The notes under the pieces: generated by a model | What the model was told of the DNA's origin: nothing | The model's database searches: none | The model's input: only the letters and a program-made list of their open reading frames with translations | From: Rubrivivax sp. | GTDB lineage: Bacteria > Pseudomonadota > Gammaproteobacteria > Burkholderiales > Burkholderiaceae_C | DNA: 64,000 nucleotides | Reading direction: 5' to 3' | Assembly: GCA_022843905.1 (NCBI GenBank) | Contig: JALHMT010000002.1 | Location: 62,001-126,000 of the forward strand | Shown: in pieces, positions 50,135 through 59,319 of the stretch | Position numbering within the stretch: the first letter of the stretch is position 1 | How the letters are laid out: every line of letters starts with the position of its first letter | Program-made: the position numbers and the translations under genes

Positions 50135-51109
50135 TCAGATCACCGCTGCCGTCACCACGCGCAGCGTGCCCTGGTCGGCGTCCATCTCCACCGGCACGCC
50201 GATGGGCAGCGTGAACTTGCGCTTCACATGGCCGAACTGCGCACCGCGGTAGACCGGCACGCCCAGGGTGCCGAAGTAGTCGTCGAAGACCTCGTCGAGC
50301 GTGAGCGTGCCGAAGCTGCCTTCGCTGGGCGCGCAGTTGGTGAAACCGCCCAGAACGATGCCGGCCACGCGGTCGAGCGTGCCCGCGAGCTTCAGCGTGC
50401 TGAGCATGCGGTCGACGCGGTAGACGTATTCGTTGACGTCTTCCAGGAAAAGGATGGCGCCCGTCATGTCGGGCACGTAGGGTGTGCCGGCCAGCGAGGT
50501 GAGCACGGCCAGGTTGCCGCCCTGCAGCGGCCCCCTGGCCTGGCCGCCGCGCAGCGTGGTGATGCGGCCTTCGCTGGGCACCAGGTCGTCGCCCTGCACC
50601 AGCGTGTTGCGCAAGGTGTGCGGCTCGCCGCGCATGACCAGCGCGCGGAAGTGCTCCACGCTGAAGGCGTTCCACTCCGAGCGGCCCAGCGGGCTGTGGA
50701 AAGTGACCAGGCCGGTCTTCACCTGCACCGCGGTGATCAGCGCCGTGAGGTCGCTGAAGCCGCCCAGGAACTTCGGGTGGCGCTGGATGAGGCCGTAGTC
50801 CAGCAGCGGCAGCACGCGGTTGGCGCCCGAGCCGCCGGTGATGGCCAGCACGCCGGCCACCTCGGGGTCGGCGAACATGGCGTGGATGTCGTCGGCGCGC
50901 TGCTGCGGCGTGCCGGCCATGTGGCCGTAGCGCGCGCGCACGTTCGGCGCTTCCTTGACCTTGAAGCCCAGCGCCGCCATGGCCTCGCGCGTGCTTTCGT
51001 AAGGCGCGCGTTCGTAGATGGCGCCCGAGGGGTTGATGAGACCGAGCGTGTCGCCTTCGCGCAGCCGGCGCGGGCGGATCAGGGGCAGGGGGGTGTGCTG
51101 GGTATTCAT
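50135..51109 (-). CDS. LD-carboxypeptidase (muramoyltetrapeptide carboxypeptidase)
   Basis: The 324-residue S66 peptidase removes the terminal D-Ala from murein tetrapeptides in the cytoplasm, for cell-wall recycling. The catalytic Ser is in GGFSDLTALITA, with Glu in LFLEDVNEYVYRVDRML and the His in FGHVKRKFTLPIG. The N-terminal GDTLGLINPSGAIYE and GGSGANRVLP are also typical. Its ATG overlaps the end of the oligopeptide-binding gene by 4 bases, so the two are coupled. Confidence 0.92.
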   Translation of the reverse strand: MNTQHTPLPLIRPRRLREGDTLGLINPSGAIYERAPYESTREAMAALGFKVKEAPNVRARYGHMAGTPQQRADDIHAMFADPEVAGVLAITGGSGANRVLPLLDYGLIQRHPKFLGGFSDLTALITAVQVKTGLVTFHSPLGRSEWNAFSVEHFRALVMRGEPHTLRNTLVQGDDLVPSEGRITTLRGGQARGPLQGGNLAVLTSLAGTPYVPDMTGAILFLEDVNEYVYRVDRMLSTLKLAGTLDRVAGIVLGGFTNCAPSEGSFGTLTLDEVFDDYFGTLGVPVYRGAQFGHVKRKFTLPIGVPVEMDADQGTLRVVTAAVI

Positions 51110-52911
51110 GCTGGGTGCGGTTCGATGTCGACCATCTCGAACCAGTTGTGCCAGAACAGCGGCCGGCGGTAGCCCACCAGGCCCGGCTGGGTCAGCGCGG
51201 TGAAGGCCAGATGGGTGCGCAGCTTGTACGGCATCCAGGCCACGCACAGTCGCTTGGCCTGCTCGAACACGGCCTCGCGCTCGGGGCCGTCGGGCAGGGC
51301 CAGCAGGCGGGCGATGGCCTCGTTCATCTGCGGCAGGTTGAAGCGCGCCAGGTTGATGCCGCCGGCGGCGGCGCCGTCGTAGCGCAGCAGGCCCTCGATG
51401 CCGTCGGGCGAGCCGGCGCGCCCGCTCACCGACCACATCATCAGCTTGCCGGCCCGCGCGGCCTTGTACTGTTCGGGCCACTGCGCGGTGTTGAAGACGA
51501 TGCGCAGGCCGATGGCGCTCATGTCGCGTTTCATCAGTTCGTCGTAGCGGCGCGTCTCCTGGCTGGGCTGGGTGGCCATCTCCAGCACCAGCGGCCGGCC
51601 CTCGGGCGTCTCGCGCCAGCCGTCGCCGTCGCGGTCGCGCCAGCCGTACAGGTCGAGCAGCGCCCGCGCCCTTGCCGGGCTGTACTCGCTCATCTCGCTG
51701 CGCCACGCGGGGTGGTAGCCGCTGAGGTGCACGGCCACCGGCGACTGCGCCGCCACCGCCGAGCCGTGGCGCAGCAGCGTGATCTCTCGCTCGACGTCGA
51801 TGGCGAGGCCAATGGCGCGGCGCAGCGCCACGCGCTCGGGCGTGTAGCCACCCACCACCGGGTGCTCCATGTTGAACATCGTGTAGTACGTGGACGGCAT
51901 CACCACGCGTTCGGCGCGGATGCCGCGCCGCACCAGGAAGGGCGCCAGGCGGCCCTCGGGCATGGCCACGTCGCTGAAGCCGTCGGGCAGTTCCACCCAG
52001 TCGGCTTCGTTGTTGAGGAAGGCCAGCCAGGTGGGCTGCTTCTCGTCGATGATGGCGATCTCGACGCGGTCGATCATCGGCAGGCGCCGGCCTTTCAGCC
52101 GGGCCAGGATGGCCTGGCCTTCGGCGTCGTCGGCCGCCGGCTCGGCGTGGTAGCGCAGGTCGCGGAACCGCGGGTTGCGTTCGAGCACGATGCGCGAGGC
52201 GCGCCGCCATTCGGCCAGGCGGAAGGGCCCGGTGCCCACCGGGTGCTGCATCGAGAGTTCACCCTGCGCTTCGATGACCTCGCGCGCCACGGCGCCGGTC
52301 GATGCACCGGCCAGCCACTGCGGAAAGCGCGGTCGGCCGGACGCCAGAACAAAGCGCAGCGTGTAGCGGTCCAGCACCTGCAGGCCTTCGATGGCCCGGT
52401 CGTGGTCGAAGGGCTTCTTCTGGTCGAGTGCAGCGCGGCGCAGATCGGCCAGGCCCACGATGCCGGCCTGTTCCATCGCGCTCCAGCCGGGGCTCTTGGT
52501 GGCGGGGTCGGCCAGCCGGCGGATGCTGTAGGCATAGTCGGCCGCCACCAGCTCGCGCGGCTTGCCGCCGAAGGCGGCATCGTCGGTGAAGAAGATGCCG
52601 GGGCGCACGCGAACGGTCCAGGTGCGGAAGTCGGCGGCGGGTTCGGGCAGGGCCTCGGCCGTGCGCGGGCGCAGCTTCACCGGGCGCGCCAGCGGGTCGA
52701 ACTCGAGCAGCGGCTCGAAGATGTGCGAGGTGACGCGCAGCGAGCGCGCGTCGCCCACTCGCGCGGGGTCGAAGCCGGTCTCGCTCTCGCTGGCCAGGCG
52801 CAGCACTTTCAGCCCCGGCGCGGCCGACGTGGCACCCGCCTGCGCCGCATGGCCTTGCGCCGCCCCGGTGGCGACCAGGGCGGTGTGCAGCAGGGCTTGG
52901 CGGCGGTTCAT
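51106..52911 (-). CDS. Oligopeptide ABC transporter binding protein (SBP_bac_5)
   Basis: The 601-residue periplasmic protein has a Tat-like signal (MNRRQALLHTALVATGAAQGHAAQA). The SBP_bac_5 domain follows: FDPARVGDARSLRVTSHIFEPLLEFDP, VGTGPFRLAEWRRASRIVLERNP and ERVALRRAIGLAIDVEREI. The DRDGDGWRE loop is usual in this family. The coupling to LD-carboxypeptidase points to murein peptides as ligand, as for MppA; this is inference. No permease or ATPase genes are adjacent, so it must share another transporter. Confidence 0.9.
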   Translation of the reverse strand: MNRRQALLHTALVATGAAQGHAAQAGATSAAPGLKVLRLASESETGFDPARVGDARSLRVTSHIFEPLLEFDPLARPVKLRPRTAEALPEPAADFRTWTVRVRPGIFFTDDAAFGGKPRELVAADYAYSIRRLADPATKSPGWSAMEQAGIVGLADLRRAALDQKKPFDHDRAIEGLQVLDRYTLRFVLASGRPRFPQWLAGASTGAVAREVIEAQGELSMQHPVGTGPFRLAEWRRASRIVLERNPRFRDLRYHAEPAADDAEGQAILARLKGRRLPMIDRVEIAIIDEKQPTWLAFLNNEADWVELPDGFSDVAMPEGRLAPFLVRRGIRAERVVMPSTYYTMFNMEHPVVGGYTPERVALRRAIGLAIDVEREITLLRHGSAVAAQSPVAVHLSGYHPAWRSEMSEYSPARARALLDLYGWRDRDGDGWRETPEGRPLVLEMATQPSQETRRYDELMKRDMSAIGLRIVFNTAQWPEQYKAARAGKLMMWSVSGRAGSPDGIEGLLRYDGAAAGGINLARFNLPQMNEAIARLLALPDGPEREAVFEQAKRLCVAWMPYKLRTHLAFTALTQPGLVGYRRPLFWHNWFEMVDIEPHPA

Positions 52912-52988
52912 CGACCCCCATCATAGACAGCGGCCCGACGTAGCCTGCTGACCGACCCCGTGGGCGCTGCAAGCGGTGTTTTGAGCCG

Positions 52989-53252
52989 TCACATGGCGCG
53001 GTAGAAAACGCAGTCGGACGGGTAGGCCGCCTGGCGCTTCTGGCCCACCGTGTAGGCGGTGCAGGGCGCTGCGGGGGCCACGCCGCCCTGCGTCTTCAGG
53101 CGCTGGATGTAGCTCACGCCCTGCATCGCCCCCTGGCCCATCGCCGGCTCGGCCTTCACCAACTGCAGCGGGATGCTGCCGGCCATGGCGGTTGGCGTCA
53201 TCACGCAGGCCGAGAACGCCACGGGCTGGGCAAGCGGTGCAAGCTTCTTCAT
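52989..53252 (-). CDS. Shortened DUF3455-like secreted protein
   Basis: The 87-residue product has a signal peptide (MKKLAPLAQPVAFSACVMTPTAMA). The C-terminal part (MQGVSYIQRLKTQGGVAPAAPCTAYTVG, YPSDCVFYRAM) matches the end of DUF3455 proteins. Those are normally ~170 residues with a central domain (GVQIYxC, HYAGPTWE) that is missing here. The fused start and end remain in frame, so it might still be expressed, but it looks like a gene with an internal deletion. The adjoining sigma-factor relic is also deleted. Confidence 0.65.
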   Translation of the reverse strand: MKKLAPLAQPVAFSACVMTPTAMAGSIPLQLVKAEPAMGQGAMQGVSYIQRLKTQGGVAPAAPCTAYTVGQKRQAAYPSDCVFYRAM

Positions 53253-53382
53253 GTCGGGCCCCTGGGGGGTTGAAAGGGCGCCGCGCTCGCGATGCTGATC
53301 AACCCATACGCAAGGTTCCGGCTTCCGGATGCAGCGGGCGCAAGACCGCTCGCGGTGTACGGTAGGGTGCGGACAGCCGCGT

Positions 53383-53708
53383 CTACAGCTGCACCTTGCC
53401 CGGCGACAGGTTCTGCCAGAAGGGCAGGCGGCGCCACCACGGGGCAGGTGCTTCGGCGCGTGCGATGTCGGGGAACAGCCGGGCCTCCAGGCCCTGCCAC
53501 ACGTCGGCACTGGGCGCGAGACCTCCTGCAAGATGTCCTCGGCTGCAGCCCTGTTGCGGTTTGTACGCAGGATCTGCCCCAATCGATGCGCGGCAGTGCG
53601 CCCATGCAAGCATGCGAATGCCGCACGATCGCCGAGGGCGACGCGCGAGAGCAGGGCGGCCATCTCGCGCCCGCTTTCTCTTGCGCTGTCATTCAACGTG
53701 TTGTCTGC
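53383..53708 (-). pseudogene. Chimeric relic of ECF sigma factor and anti-sigma factor
   Basis: On the minus strand, 53708 to about 53520 encodes the start of an ECF sigma factor (MAALLSRVALGDRAAFACLH, then RNRAAAEDILQEV, region 2). At about 53519-53520 the reading shifts by one frame, and 53520 to 53383 encodes an anti-sigma factor C-terminal part (LAPSADVWQGLEARLF, APAPWWRRLPFWQNLS) ending at a stop. The end of the sigma gene and start of the anti-sigma gene have been lost by deletion. Neither part can work. Confidence 0.75.
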
Positions 53709-53739
53709 AGCCACCGGCGGATCGTGCCGGCCCGCTGAC

Positions 53740-54951
53740 CTATCCGCGCAGGAGGGCCACCTCGCGCAGCCCGGCGCTGCCCGGCAGCACGCTCGCATCG
53801 AGTGCGGCACGCGGTACGGCCAGGTGCTGTGCCAGCAGGGGCCGCAGTACGGCACGCAGGTCGGTGGTGATCCGCAGGTCGCGACCTTCGAAGCGCTGCG
53901 CCGGGGCCAGGCCCGGCCAGTCGGCGATGACGCGGCCGCCGTTCACCGCACCGCCGGCCACGAAGGCCGCGCCGCCGCTGCCGTGGTCGGTGCCCAGCGT
54001 GCCGTTGGGCGCGACTTCACGCCCGAACTCGCTGGCCACCACGACCACCGTGCGGCGCCAGGTGCCTCGGGCCTCGGGGGCCGCCAGCACCTCGCGCAGC
54101 GTGGCCACCATGTTGTCGAGCGTGCGCAGGTTGCTGGCCGTGGCCCCTTGCGGCGCGGCCTGGTTGGCATGCGAATCCCAGCCGCCCAGTTCCAGCACCG
54201 CCACCGTGGCACCGCCCGGCGCGGCCAGCAACTCGGCCGCCTTGCGGGCCAGCGCCACGGCGCCGCCCCGTGCCGAGCCCGTGCCCGGGCCTGCCATGCC
54301 CTCGTTCATCGCTGCCGCCATCTCGGGGCTGCGGCGCAGGTCGCGTGCGCGAAGCAGCGCCTGACCGAGCGCGGGGTCGTTGCGGTACATCGCCTCGAGC
54401 CGCGTCACCAGATCGGGCGTGGGCTCGGGCAGCGTCGAAGGCGCCCAGGTGTCGACCTCGCTGCCACCGCGCAGCAGCAGCGGCACGGCGGTGTTGATCG
54501 CCACGCCGCGCTGGCCGCTGGCCGCCAGGGCCCGGCCCAGCCAGCCGGTGGACAGCTCGTAGGGCCGCGTCCCGCCGGACTCCAGCAACTGCTGCGCATC
54601 GAAGTGCGAACGCTCGCGGTAGGGCAGGCCGACCGCGTGCACGACGGCGAGTTCACCGGCGCCGTACATCGCATGCATCTGCTGCAGGTTGGGGTGCAGC
54701 GCGAAGGTGGCATCCAGCGGCAGGGCCGGGCTCGCGAACTGGGCCAGAGGGCCCCGCGCGGCTGCAAAGGCCGGGTCGCCGACGGCCGGCACCGCGTACA
54801 GCCCGTCCATGCCGCCGCGCAGCACCACGAAGACCAGTCGTGGGCCTTCGGGTGCGGCGGTGCCGGCCACAGCCAGCGAAGCCCAGGGTGACAGCGCCGC
54901 TGCCGCGAGGAACCTGCGCCGCGACAGCAGCAGCTCGTCGTCGTTCGTCAC
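53740..54951 (-). CDS. DUF1501 family secreted protein
   Basis: The 403-residue protein begins with a twin-arginine signal (LLLSRRRFLAAAALSPWASLAVAG). The mature DUF1501 (sulfatase/alkaline-phosphatase-like fold) has RLVFVVLRGGMDGLYAVPAVGDP, HPNLQQMHAMYGAGELAVVHAVG and GGWDSHANQ, then SEFGREVAPNGTLGTDHGSGGAAFVAGG. Such proteins are almost always paired with DUF1800, as here. The biochemical role is unknown. Confidence 0.92.
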   Translation of the reverse strand: MTNDDELLLSRRRFLAAAALSPWASLAVAGTAAPEGPRLVFVVLRGGMDGLYAVPAVGDPAFAAARGPLAQFASPALPLDATFALHPNLQQMHAMYGAGELAVVHAVGLPYRERSHFDAQQLLESGGTRPYELSTGWLGRALAASGQRGVAINTAVPLLLRGGSEVDTWAPSTLPEPTPDLVTRLEAMYRNDPALGQALLRARDLRRSPEMAAAMNEGMAGPGTGSARGGAVALARKAAELLAAPGGATVAVLELGGWDSHANQAAPQGATASNLRTLDNMVATLREVLAAPEARGTWRRTVVVVASEFGREVAPNGTLGTDHGSGGAAFVAGGAVNGGRVIADWPGLAPAQRFEGRDLRITTDLRAVLRPLLAQHLAVPRAALDASVLPGSAGLREVALLRG

Positions 54952-55047
54952 ACGATCTCCTCAGTGGTTGTATCGAGCTGCGAAGCTCGCGAGAGCAAGC
55001 GACATCAAGCGGACGCCGCGGACGGGCTTTGCCCGGCCGCTGGGGTT

Positions 55048-55158
55048 GCCCCCTTCGAGGGGGCTGAGCCTGGACAAGAAGGGTCCGGTGGACCGTTCTT
55101 GCCAGGCGAGGAGCCGGGCCACTGGCCCGGCGCGGCCCGCAGGGCGCGGCGAAGCCGC
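55048..55158. repeat. Four-hairpin GC-rich repeat (copy B)
   Basis: Between DUF1800 and DUF1501 lie four consecutive stem-loops. They are GCCCCCT/AGGGGGC around TCG at 55048-55064; an 11-bp arm pair with one mismatch at 55076-55100 (AAGAAGGGTCC and its near-complement); CCGGGCC/GGCCCGG around ACT at 55114-55130; and GCGGC/GCCGC around GAA at 55146-55158. It shares the C5-TT/G5 core with copies A and C and follows the DUF1800 stop. Confidence 0.6.
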
Positions 55159-55175
55159 TTCGGGGGTGGTCCGAT

Positions 55176-56630
55176 TCATCGGCGCTGGAACTCGGGTGAC
55201 ATGAGCAGCAGGGCCAGGGCCTGCGGACCGTCGGCGGCGCGGTCGATCTGCCGCGCCGTGCTCTGGCTCAGCAGCGGCCCGAGGGCCTCGTGGGCCAGAC
55301 GCCTCGCATCGACTTGCCGCCCCAGCCGGTCGGCCACGCGCGTGGCCCACTCGACGCGCTTCCACACCGCCTCGGGCCCCAGCCAGTCTTCTGCGCGGTC
55401 GGGCCAGCCGGCCGGAGACGGCGGGTTCTGCACGCGCTGGCCCAGAGCGCCGATGCCGCCGTCGGCCGCGCGGGCGAAGGCGGCTTCGCCGAGTCCCAGC
55501 AGGCGTGCGCTGCTGACGACGAACTCTTCCGGCGTCTTCAGCTTGGCCGGGGCGGGCGCCCAGGCTTCCGGGGCTGCCACCAGTTCGCGGTAGACGGCCG
55601 ACAGCTCGCCTCCGGCTTCGGTGTAGCGCCGCGCCAGGCGGTCGACGAGCGCCGGCGGCGGGTCGTCGGCCACGAAGTGGCGCGCCAGCTTGGTGGCCAG
55701 GAAGCGCGCCGTGGACGGGCGCTGCGCCAGCCGTTTCAGGCTCTCGTTCAGGGCCTCCGGGCCTTCGGCGTAGCGCGTGCCCAGCACGGACTTGGGCCCG
55801 GGCTGGTGCCAGGCCGCGTCGAACCGGCCGGCCGCTTCGCTGCGCGGCAGCGTGCCCTGCGTGATGGCCCCCACCGGCACGCGCCAGCCGGTCAGCAGCG
55901 CGGCAAAGGCCGTCACGTCGGCCTGCGTGTAGCCGCCGCCCACGCCCAGCGTGTGCAGTTCCAGCACCTCGCGCGCCAGGTTCTCGTTCAGGCCGAAGGG
56001 CCGAGGCTCCAGGTTGCCCTGCGCCCGGGCCTGGTTCTGGCGCCGGCGCGACACGCGCGAGTCGGGGCCGGCGCTCTGGTCGTTGTCCAGGTAGCGCAGC
56101 ATCGCCGGGTGCGTGACCGCGGCGACGAGCAGGGTCGAGAACGGGCCGGCGATGTGCGGCCGGATCGCTTCCCGTTCGAACGCGCCCGCCAGCCCGCGCA
56201 CCGGGCCCTTGCCCACCGACACGGCGAAGTGGTTGGTCCAGAAGAGCGCCAGACGTTCGGCGAACGGGCGCGGGGTCGTGGCGGCCGTGGCCAGACGCGC
56301 CCTCACGTCGGCCTGCACCACGGCGCGCAGCGGCGCTTCGAACGCCGGCGGGGTGGCGAAAGGCGCGGCCATGCCGGTGCCATCGGCGGGCATGGAGGCG
56401 GCGGTCGCCATGTCCTCGCGACGTTGCCGCTGCACCTGCAGGAATTCGGCATAGCGCGACACACCGTCGTGCGCCGTGGACAGGCCGACGCCCCGCTGCG
56501 CATCGGCCGGGCCGACCTGCGCCATCAGCCAGCCGGCAGCGTCGCTGCCGATGTCGGCCAGCTTGGCCTCGCCCAGTCCGAAGCGGTGGGCGGCGAGGGC
56601 GGCGTTGGTCAAGCGAGGGGGCGGGGTCAT
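55176..56630 (-). CDS. DUF1800 family protein
   Basis: The 484-residue protein matches DUF1800 throughout: AALAAHRFGLGEAKLADIG at the start, and FAERLALFWTNHFAVSVGKGPVRGLAGAFEREAIRPH. NENLAREVLELHTLGVGGGYTQADVTAFAALLTGWRV and ATKLARHFVADDPPPALVDRLA also fit. No clear signal peptide is seen. It precedes DUF1501 in the same direction, its usual partner, with a multi-hairpin spacer between. Confidence 0.93.
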   Translation of the reverse strand: MTPPPRLTNAALAAHRFGLGEAKLADIGSDAAGWLMAQVGPADAQRGVGLSTAHDGVSRYAEFLQVQRQRREDMATAASMPADGTGMAAPFATPPAFEAPLRAVVQADVRARLATAATTPRPFAERLALFWTNHFAVSVGKGPVRGLAGAFEREAIRPHIAGPFSTLLVAAVTHPAMLRYLDNDQSAGPDSRVSRRRQNQARAQGNLEPRPFGLNENLAREVLELHTLGVGGGYTQADVTAFAALLTGWRVPVGAITQGTLPRSEAAGRFDAAWHQPGPKSVLGTRYAEGPEALNESLKRLAQRPSTARFLATKLARHFVADDPPPALVDRLARRYTEAGGELSAVYRELVAAPEAWAPAPAKLKTPEEFVVSSARLLGLGEAAFARAADGGIGALGQRVQNPPSPAGWPDRAEDWLGPEAVWKRVEWATRVADRLGRQVDARRLAHEALGPLLSQSTARQIDRAADGPQALALLLMSPEFQRR

Positions 56631-56802
56631 GCGCGCATTCGCGGCGGCGTGTCAGCCGGAGCCCCGAGTTTCGCGCCGATGGCCTGCTCGCGGCGTGTCG
56701 CCTGTGTGAAGAAGCGTCGCGCCGCTCACTGAAGCGAGCCGCCGTCTTCCCCCCGGGACAGATCGCCGAAGGCGGTCAGGGGTGCAACGCCACCGGAGCG
56801 GG

Positions 56803-56851
56803 CCGAACCCGGTCCGGGTTTCCCGGTCGGGTTCGGGGCCCCCTTGGGGGG
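56803..56851. repeat. GC-rich hairpin repeat (C5-TT-G6 type), copy C
   Basis: A 9-bp perfect stem CCGAACCCG/CGGGTTCGG (56803-56811 and 56828-56836) is followed by CCCCCTTGGGGGG at 56839-56851. It lies 25 bases beyond the tolC stop codon (minus strand). The C5-TT-G6 core is identical to copy A. Confidence 0.6.
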
Positions 56852-56876
56852 CGGCCGGCCCACCGCCCGGGGGCAG

Positions 56877-58205
56877 TCACTTCGCCAGCATCCGGTTCAG
56901 CAAGTCCACGTCGGCCGCCTGCAGCAGCCCGGCGGCCTGCTTCAGTCGCAGGTTGTTGACCAGCACGTCGTAGCGCGCCCGCGCCAGGTCGCGCTGCGTC
57001 TGGAACAGCAGCGACTGGGCATTGAGCACATCGAGGTTGACGCGCACGCCCACGCGGTAGCCGAGCTGCGTGGCTTCCAGCGCCAGCTTGGTCGACCGTT
57101 CCGCCGCCTCCAGCGCCGACACCTGGGCGTTGCCCGACTGCACGCCGAAGTAGGCCACCCGCGTGGCCTGCGCCACGCCTCGGCGTGCCGCTTCGACGTC
57201 GTTGCGTGCCTTCTCTTCCAGCAGCAGCGTCTCGGAGATGCGGTTCTGCGTCGCGCCCCCGGTGTACAGCGGCCAGTTGAGCTGCACGCCCAGGCTGGCC
57301 TGCTTGGACATGCCCGGCAGCGTGGCCGAGCTGCCGCTGGCGCGCGACAGGCCCACCGTGCCCACGGCGTCGACGGTGGGCGCCTCGGCGGCGCGAGCCT
57401 TCTCGGTCTCCAGACGGGCCACGTCATGGCCCACGCGGGCACGTCGCACCGTGGGGTGCTGCTGGTCGGCCTGGGTCACCCACTCCTCCGGGTTGGCCGG
57501 TACCACGGGCGGCAGCGCCACCGGCACCGCCAGCGGCCTGGGCACCACGCCCACGCGGCCGACGAGCTGGTCCAGCGCGATGCGCTTGGCGCGCAGGTCG
57601 TTGTCGGCGGCGATCTCGCGGAAGCGGTCGAGGTCGCTGCGCGCCTCGGCTTCACGGGTGTCGGTGATGGTGGCGGTGCCGACCTCGAAGTTGCGCCTGG
57701 CCGAGGCCAGCTGTTCGGCCGTGGCCTTGCGGCTGGCCTGTGCGGTGGCCAGTGCATCCTGCGCCGCGAGCACGTCGAAGTAGGCCTGTGCCACGCGCAC
57801 GATGAGGTCCTGCTCGGCGCTGTCGAGATCGGCCTGGGCAACGGCCAGCAGCTTGCGCGCCTGCTCCACCGTCACGCGGTTGGCCTTGTTGAAGAGCGGG
57901 TAGCGGCCGTTGAGCGCACCCTGGAGGTTGTTGCTCTCGCCGGTGCCCAGCCGCGGCGCGTCGATCAGCGCGGTGCTGGCGCCGGCCGTGGCCGAGGCCG
58001 AGGGGCGCAGCAGTGCTTCGCTCTGGGCGGCACGGAACTCCGCCGACTGCGCCAGGGCCCGGGCGGCCAGGTAGGTGGCGTCGAAGGCACGTGCGGCTTC
58101 GTAAAGCTCCTGCAGCGTCTGCGCCCGGACCGACATCGCGGGCCCGAGGCTCAGACCGGCGGCCAGCAAGGCGGCACACCACAGCTTGGAAGGCGTCAGA
58201 CGCAT
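56877..58205 (-). CDS. tolC: TolC family outer-membrane efflux protein
   Basis: TolC forms the outer-membrane channel of tripartite efflux or type I secretion. The 442-residue protein has a signal peptide (LWCAALLAAGLSLGPAMSVRAQ) and two homologous helical repeats, each with a strand and long coiled-coil helices. They include FDATYLAARALAQSAEFRAAQSEALLRPS and LFNKANRVTVEQARKLLAVAQADLDSAEQDLIVRVAQAYFDVL. The ATG at MRLTPSKLW was chosen over a 39-codon longer frame. It follows the rhodanese gene in an operon that also holds an RND pump. Confidence 0.9.
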   Translation of the reverse strand: MRLTPSKLWCAALLAAGLSLGPAMSVRAQTLQELYEAARAFDATYLAARALAQSAEFRAAQSEALLRPSASATAGASTALIDAPRLGTGESNNLQGALNGRYPLFNKANRVTVEQARKLLAVAQADLDSAEQDLIVRVAQAYFDVLAAQDALATAQASRKATAEQLASARRNFEVGTATITDTREAEARSDLDRFREIAADNDLRAKRIALDQLVGRVGVVPRPLAVPVALPPVVPANPEEWVTQADQQHPTVRRARVGHDVARLETEKARAAEAPTVDAVGTVGLSRASGSSATLPGMSKQASLGVQLNWPLYTGGATQNRISETLLLEEKARNDVEAARRGVAQATRVAYFGVQSGNAQVSALEAAERSTKLALEATQLGYRVGVRVNLDVLNAQSLLFQTQRDLARARYDVLVNNLRLKQAAGLLQAADVDLLNRMLAK

Positions 58206-58248
58206 GGGAAGTGTCCTCAAGAGAATGCGGGGGGGCGGCCGATCGGCC

Positions 58249-58587
58249 TCAATAACGCGGCACGGCGGAGTCGACCTCGGTGGACCAGGCCTCGATGCCG
58301 CCGGCGAGGTTGTAGACCTCACCCTCGCCCTGTTGCATCAGGAATGCGACGACCTGCGCACTGCGCATGCCGTGATGACAGAGGCACACGACGGGCTGCG
58401 AGCGGTCGATCTCGGCCAGGCGGGCCGGGATCTGTTGCATCGGAATGTGCTGCGTGCGGCAGCCCGGCGCCGGCACGCTGGACATCGCCACCTCCCAGGG
58501 TTCGCGCACGTCCAGCAGCGTGGCCTGCGGGTAGGCCGCGGCGAAGGCGGCGAACTGGGTGACGGCAAGACTTCGCATCGGCGGCAT
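58249..58587 (-). CDS. Rhodanese-like domain protein
   Basis: The 112-residue single rhodanese domain has LLDVREPWEVAMSSVPA and the active-site Cys in CHHGMRS, which carries a persulfide. Such single-domain sulfurtransferases pass sulfur or bind anions. It lies between pcm and tolC, an order seen in related bacteria. The role in the operon is unclear. Confidence 0.87.
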   Translation of the reverse strand: MPPMRSLAVTQFAAFAAAYPQATLLDVREPWEVAMSSVPAPGCRTQHIPMQQIPARLAEIDRSQPVVCLCHHGMRSAQVVAFLMQQGEGEVYNLAGGIEAWSTEVDSAVPRY

Positions 58588-58603
58588 GAAGGGGCCTGGT
58601 TCG

Positions 58604-59278
58604 TCAGAAACTGAAGCGGCCCGGCTCGGCGAAGCCTTCGAGCCGCGGCGCCACGGTGTCGAAGAGGTCGATCTCCGACCAGGACGTCTCGCCGGTACGC
58701 GTGAACAGCCGCGCGCACATGATGGGACGCTGGCCGACGATGGCGGCCAGGCGGCCGCCGGGCTTGAGCTGCTGCAGCAGCGTCCGCGGCACTTCGGCGA
58801 CCGAGCCCGACAGCAGGATGACGTCGAAGGGCGCTTCGCCCGGCAAACCGCGCGCGCCTTCGGCGGCGCTGACCTCGACGACATTGACATTGAACAAGCC
58901 GCTGCGTCGCAGGTTCTCGCGCGCCATGTGCACCAGGGCGGGATGGCATTCGAGCGTGCTGACCTGCATGGCGCGGTGCGCCAGCAACGCGGCCATGAAG
59001 CCCGAGCCGGCGCCGATCTCCAGCACCTTCTCGTGGCGCTGAACCTGCAGGTCCTGCAGCAGCCTCGCCTCGACCTTGGGCTCCAGCATGCAGGGGCCGG
59101 CAGCGTCGCCCTCCAGCAGCGGCACCTGCGTGTCGACGAAGGCCATCGTGCGATGCGACGCCGGCACGAAGTCCTCTCGCTTCAGGCTGCCCAGCAGCGA
59201 CAGCACGTTCTGGTCCAGCACCTCCCAGGGGCGGATCTGCTGCTCGATCATGTTGAAGCGGGCGAGTTCGTTGTTCAT
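58604..59278 (-). CDS. pcm: Protein-L-isoaspartate O-methyltransferase family protein
   Basis: The 224-residue SAM-dependent enzyme is the Pcm type, which methylates isoaspartyl residues for protein repair. It has the SAM loop VLEIGAGSGFMAALLAH, the start FNMIEQQIRPWEVLDQNVLSLL and PFDVILLSGSVAEVP. The Bacterial members in this operon context tend to be shorter and less canonical than E. coli Pcm, so exact substrate remains uncertain. Confidence 0.85.
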   Translation of the reverse strand: MNNELARFNMIEQQIRPWEVLDQNVLSLLGSLKREDFVPASHRTMAFVDTQVPLLEGDAAGPCMLEPKVEARLLQDLQVQRHEKVLEIGAGSGFMAALLAHRAMQVSTLECHPALVHMARENLRRSGLFNVNVVEVSAAEGARGLPGEAPFDVILLSGSVAEVPRTLLQQLKPGGRLAAIVGQRPIMCARLFTRTGETSWSEIDLFDTVAPRLEGFAEPGRFSF

Positions 59279-59319
59279 GGCGGCTGTTCTGCGGTGTGAA
59301 TCAGGGTGAACCCGGTATT

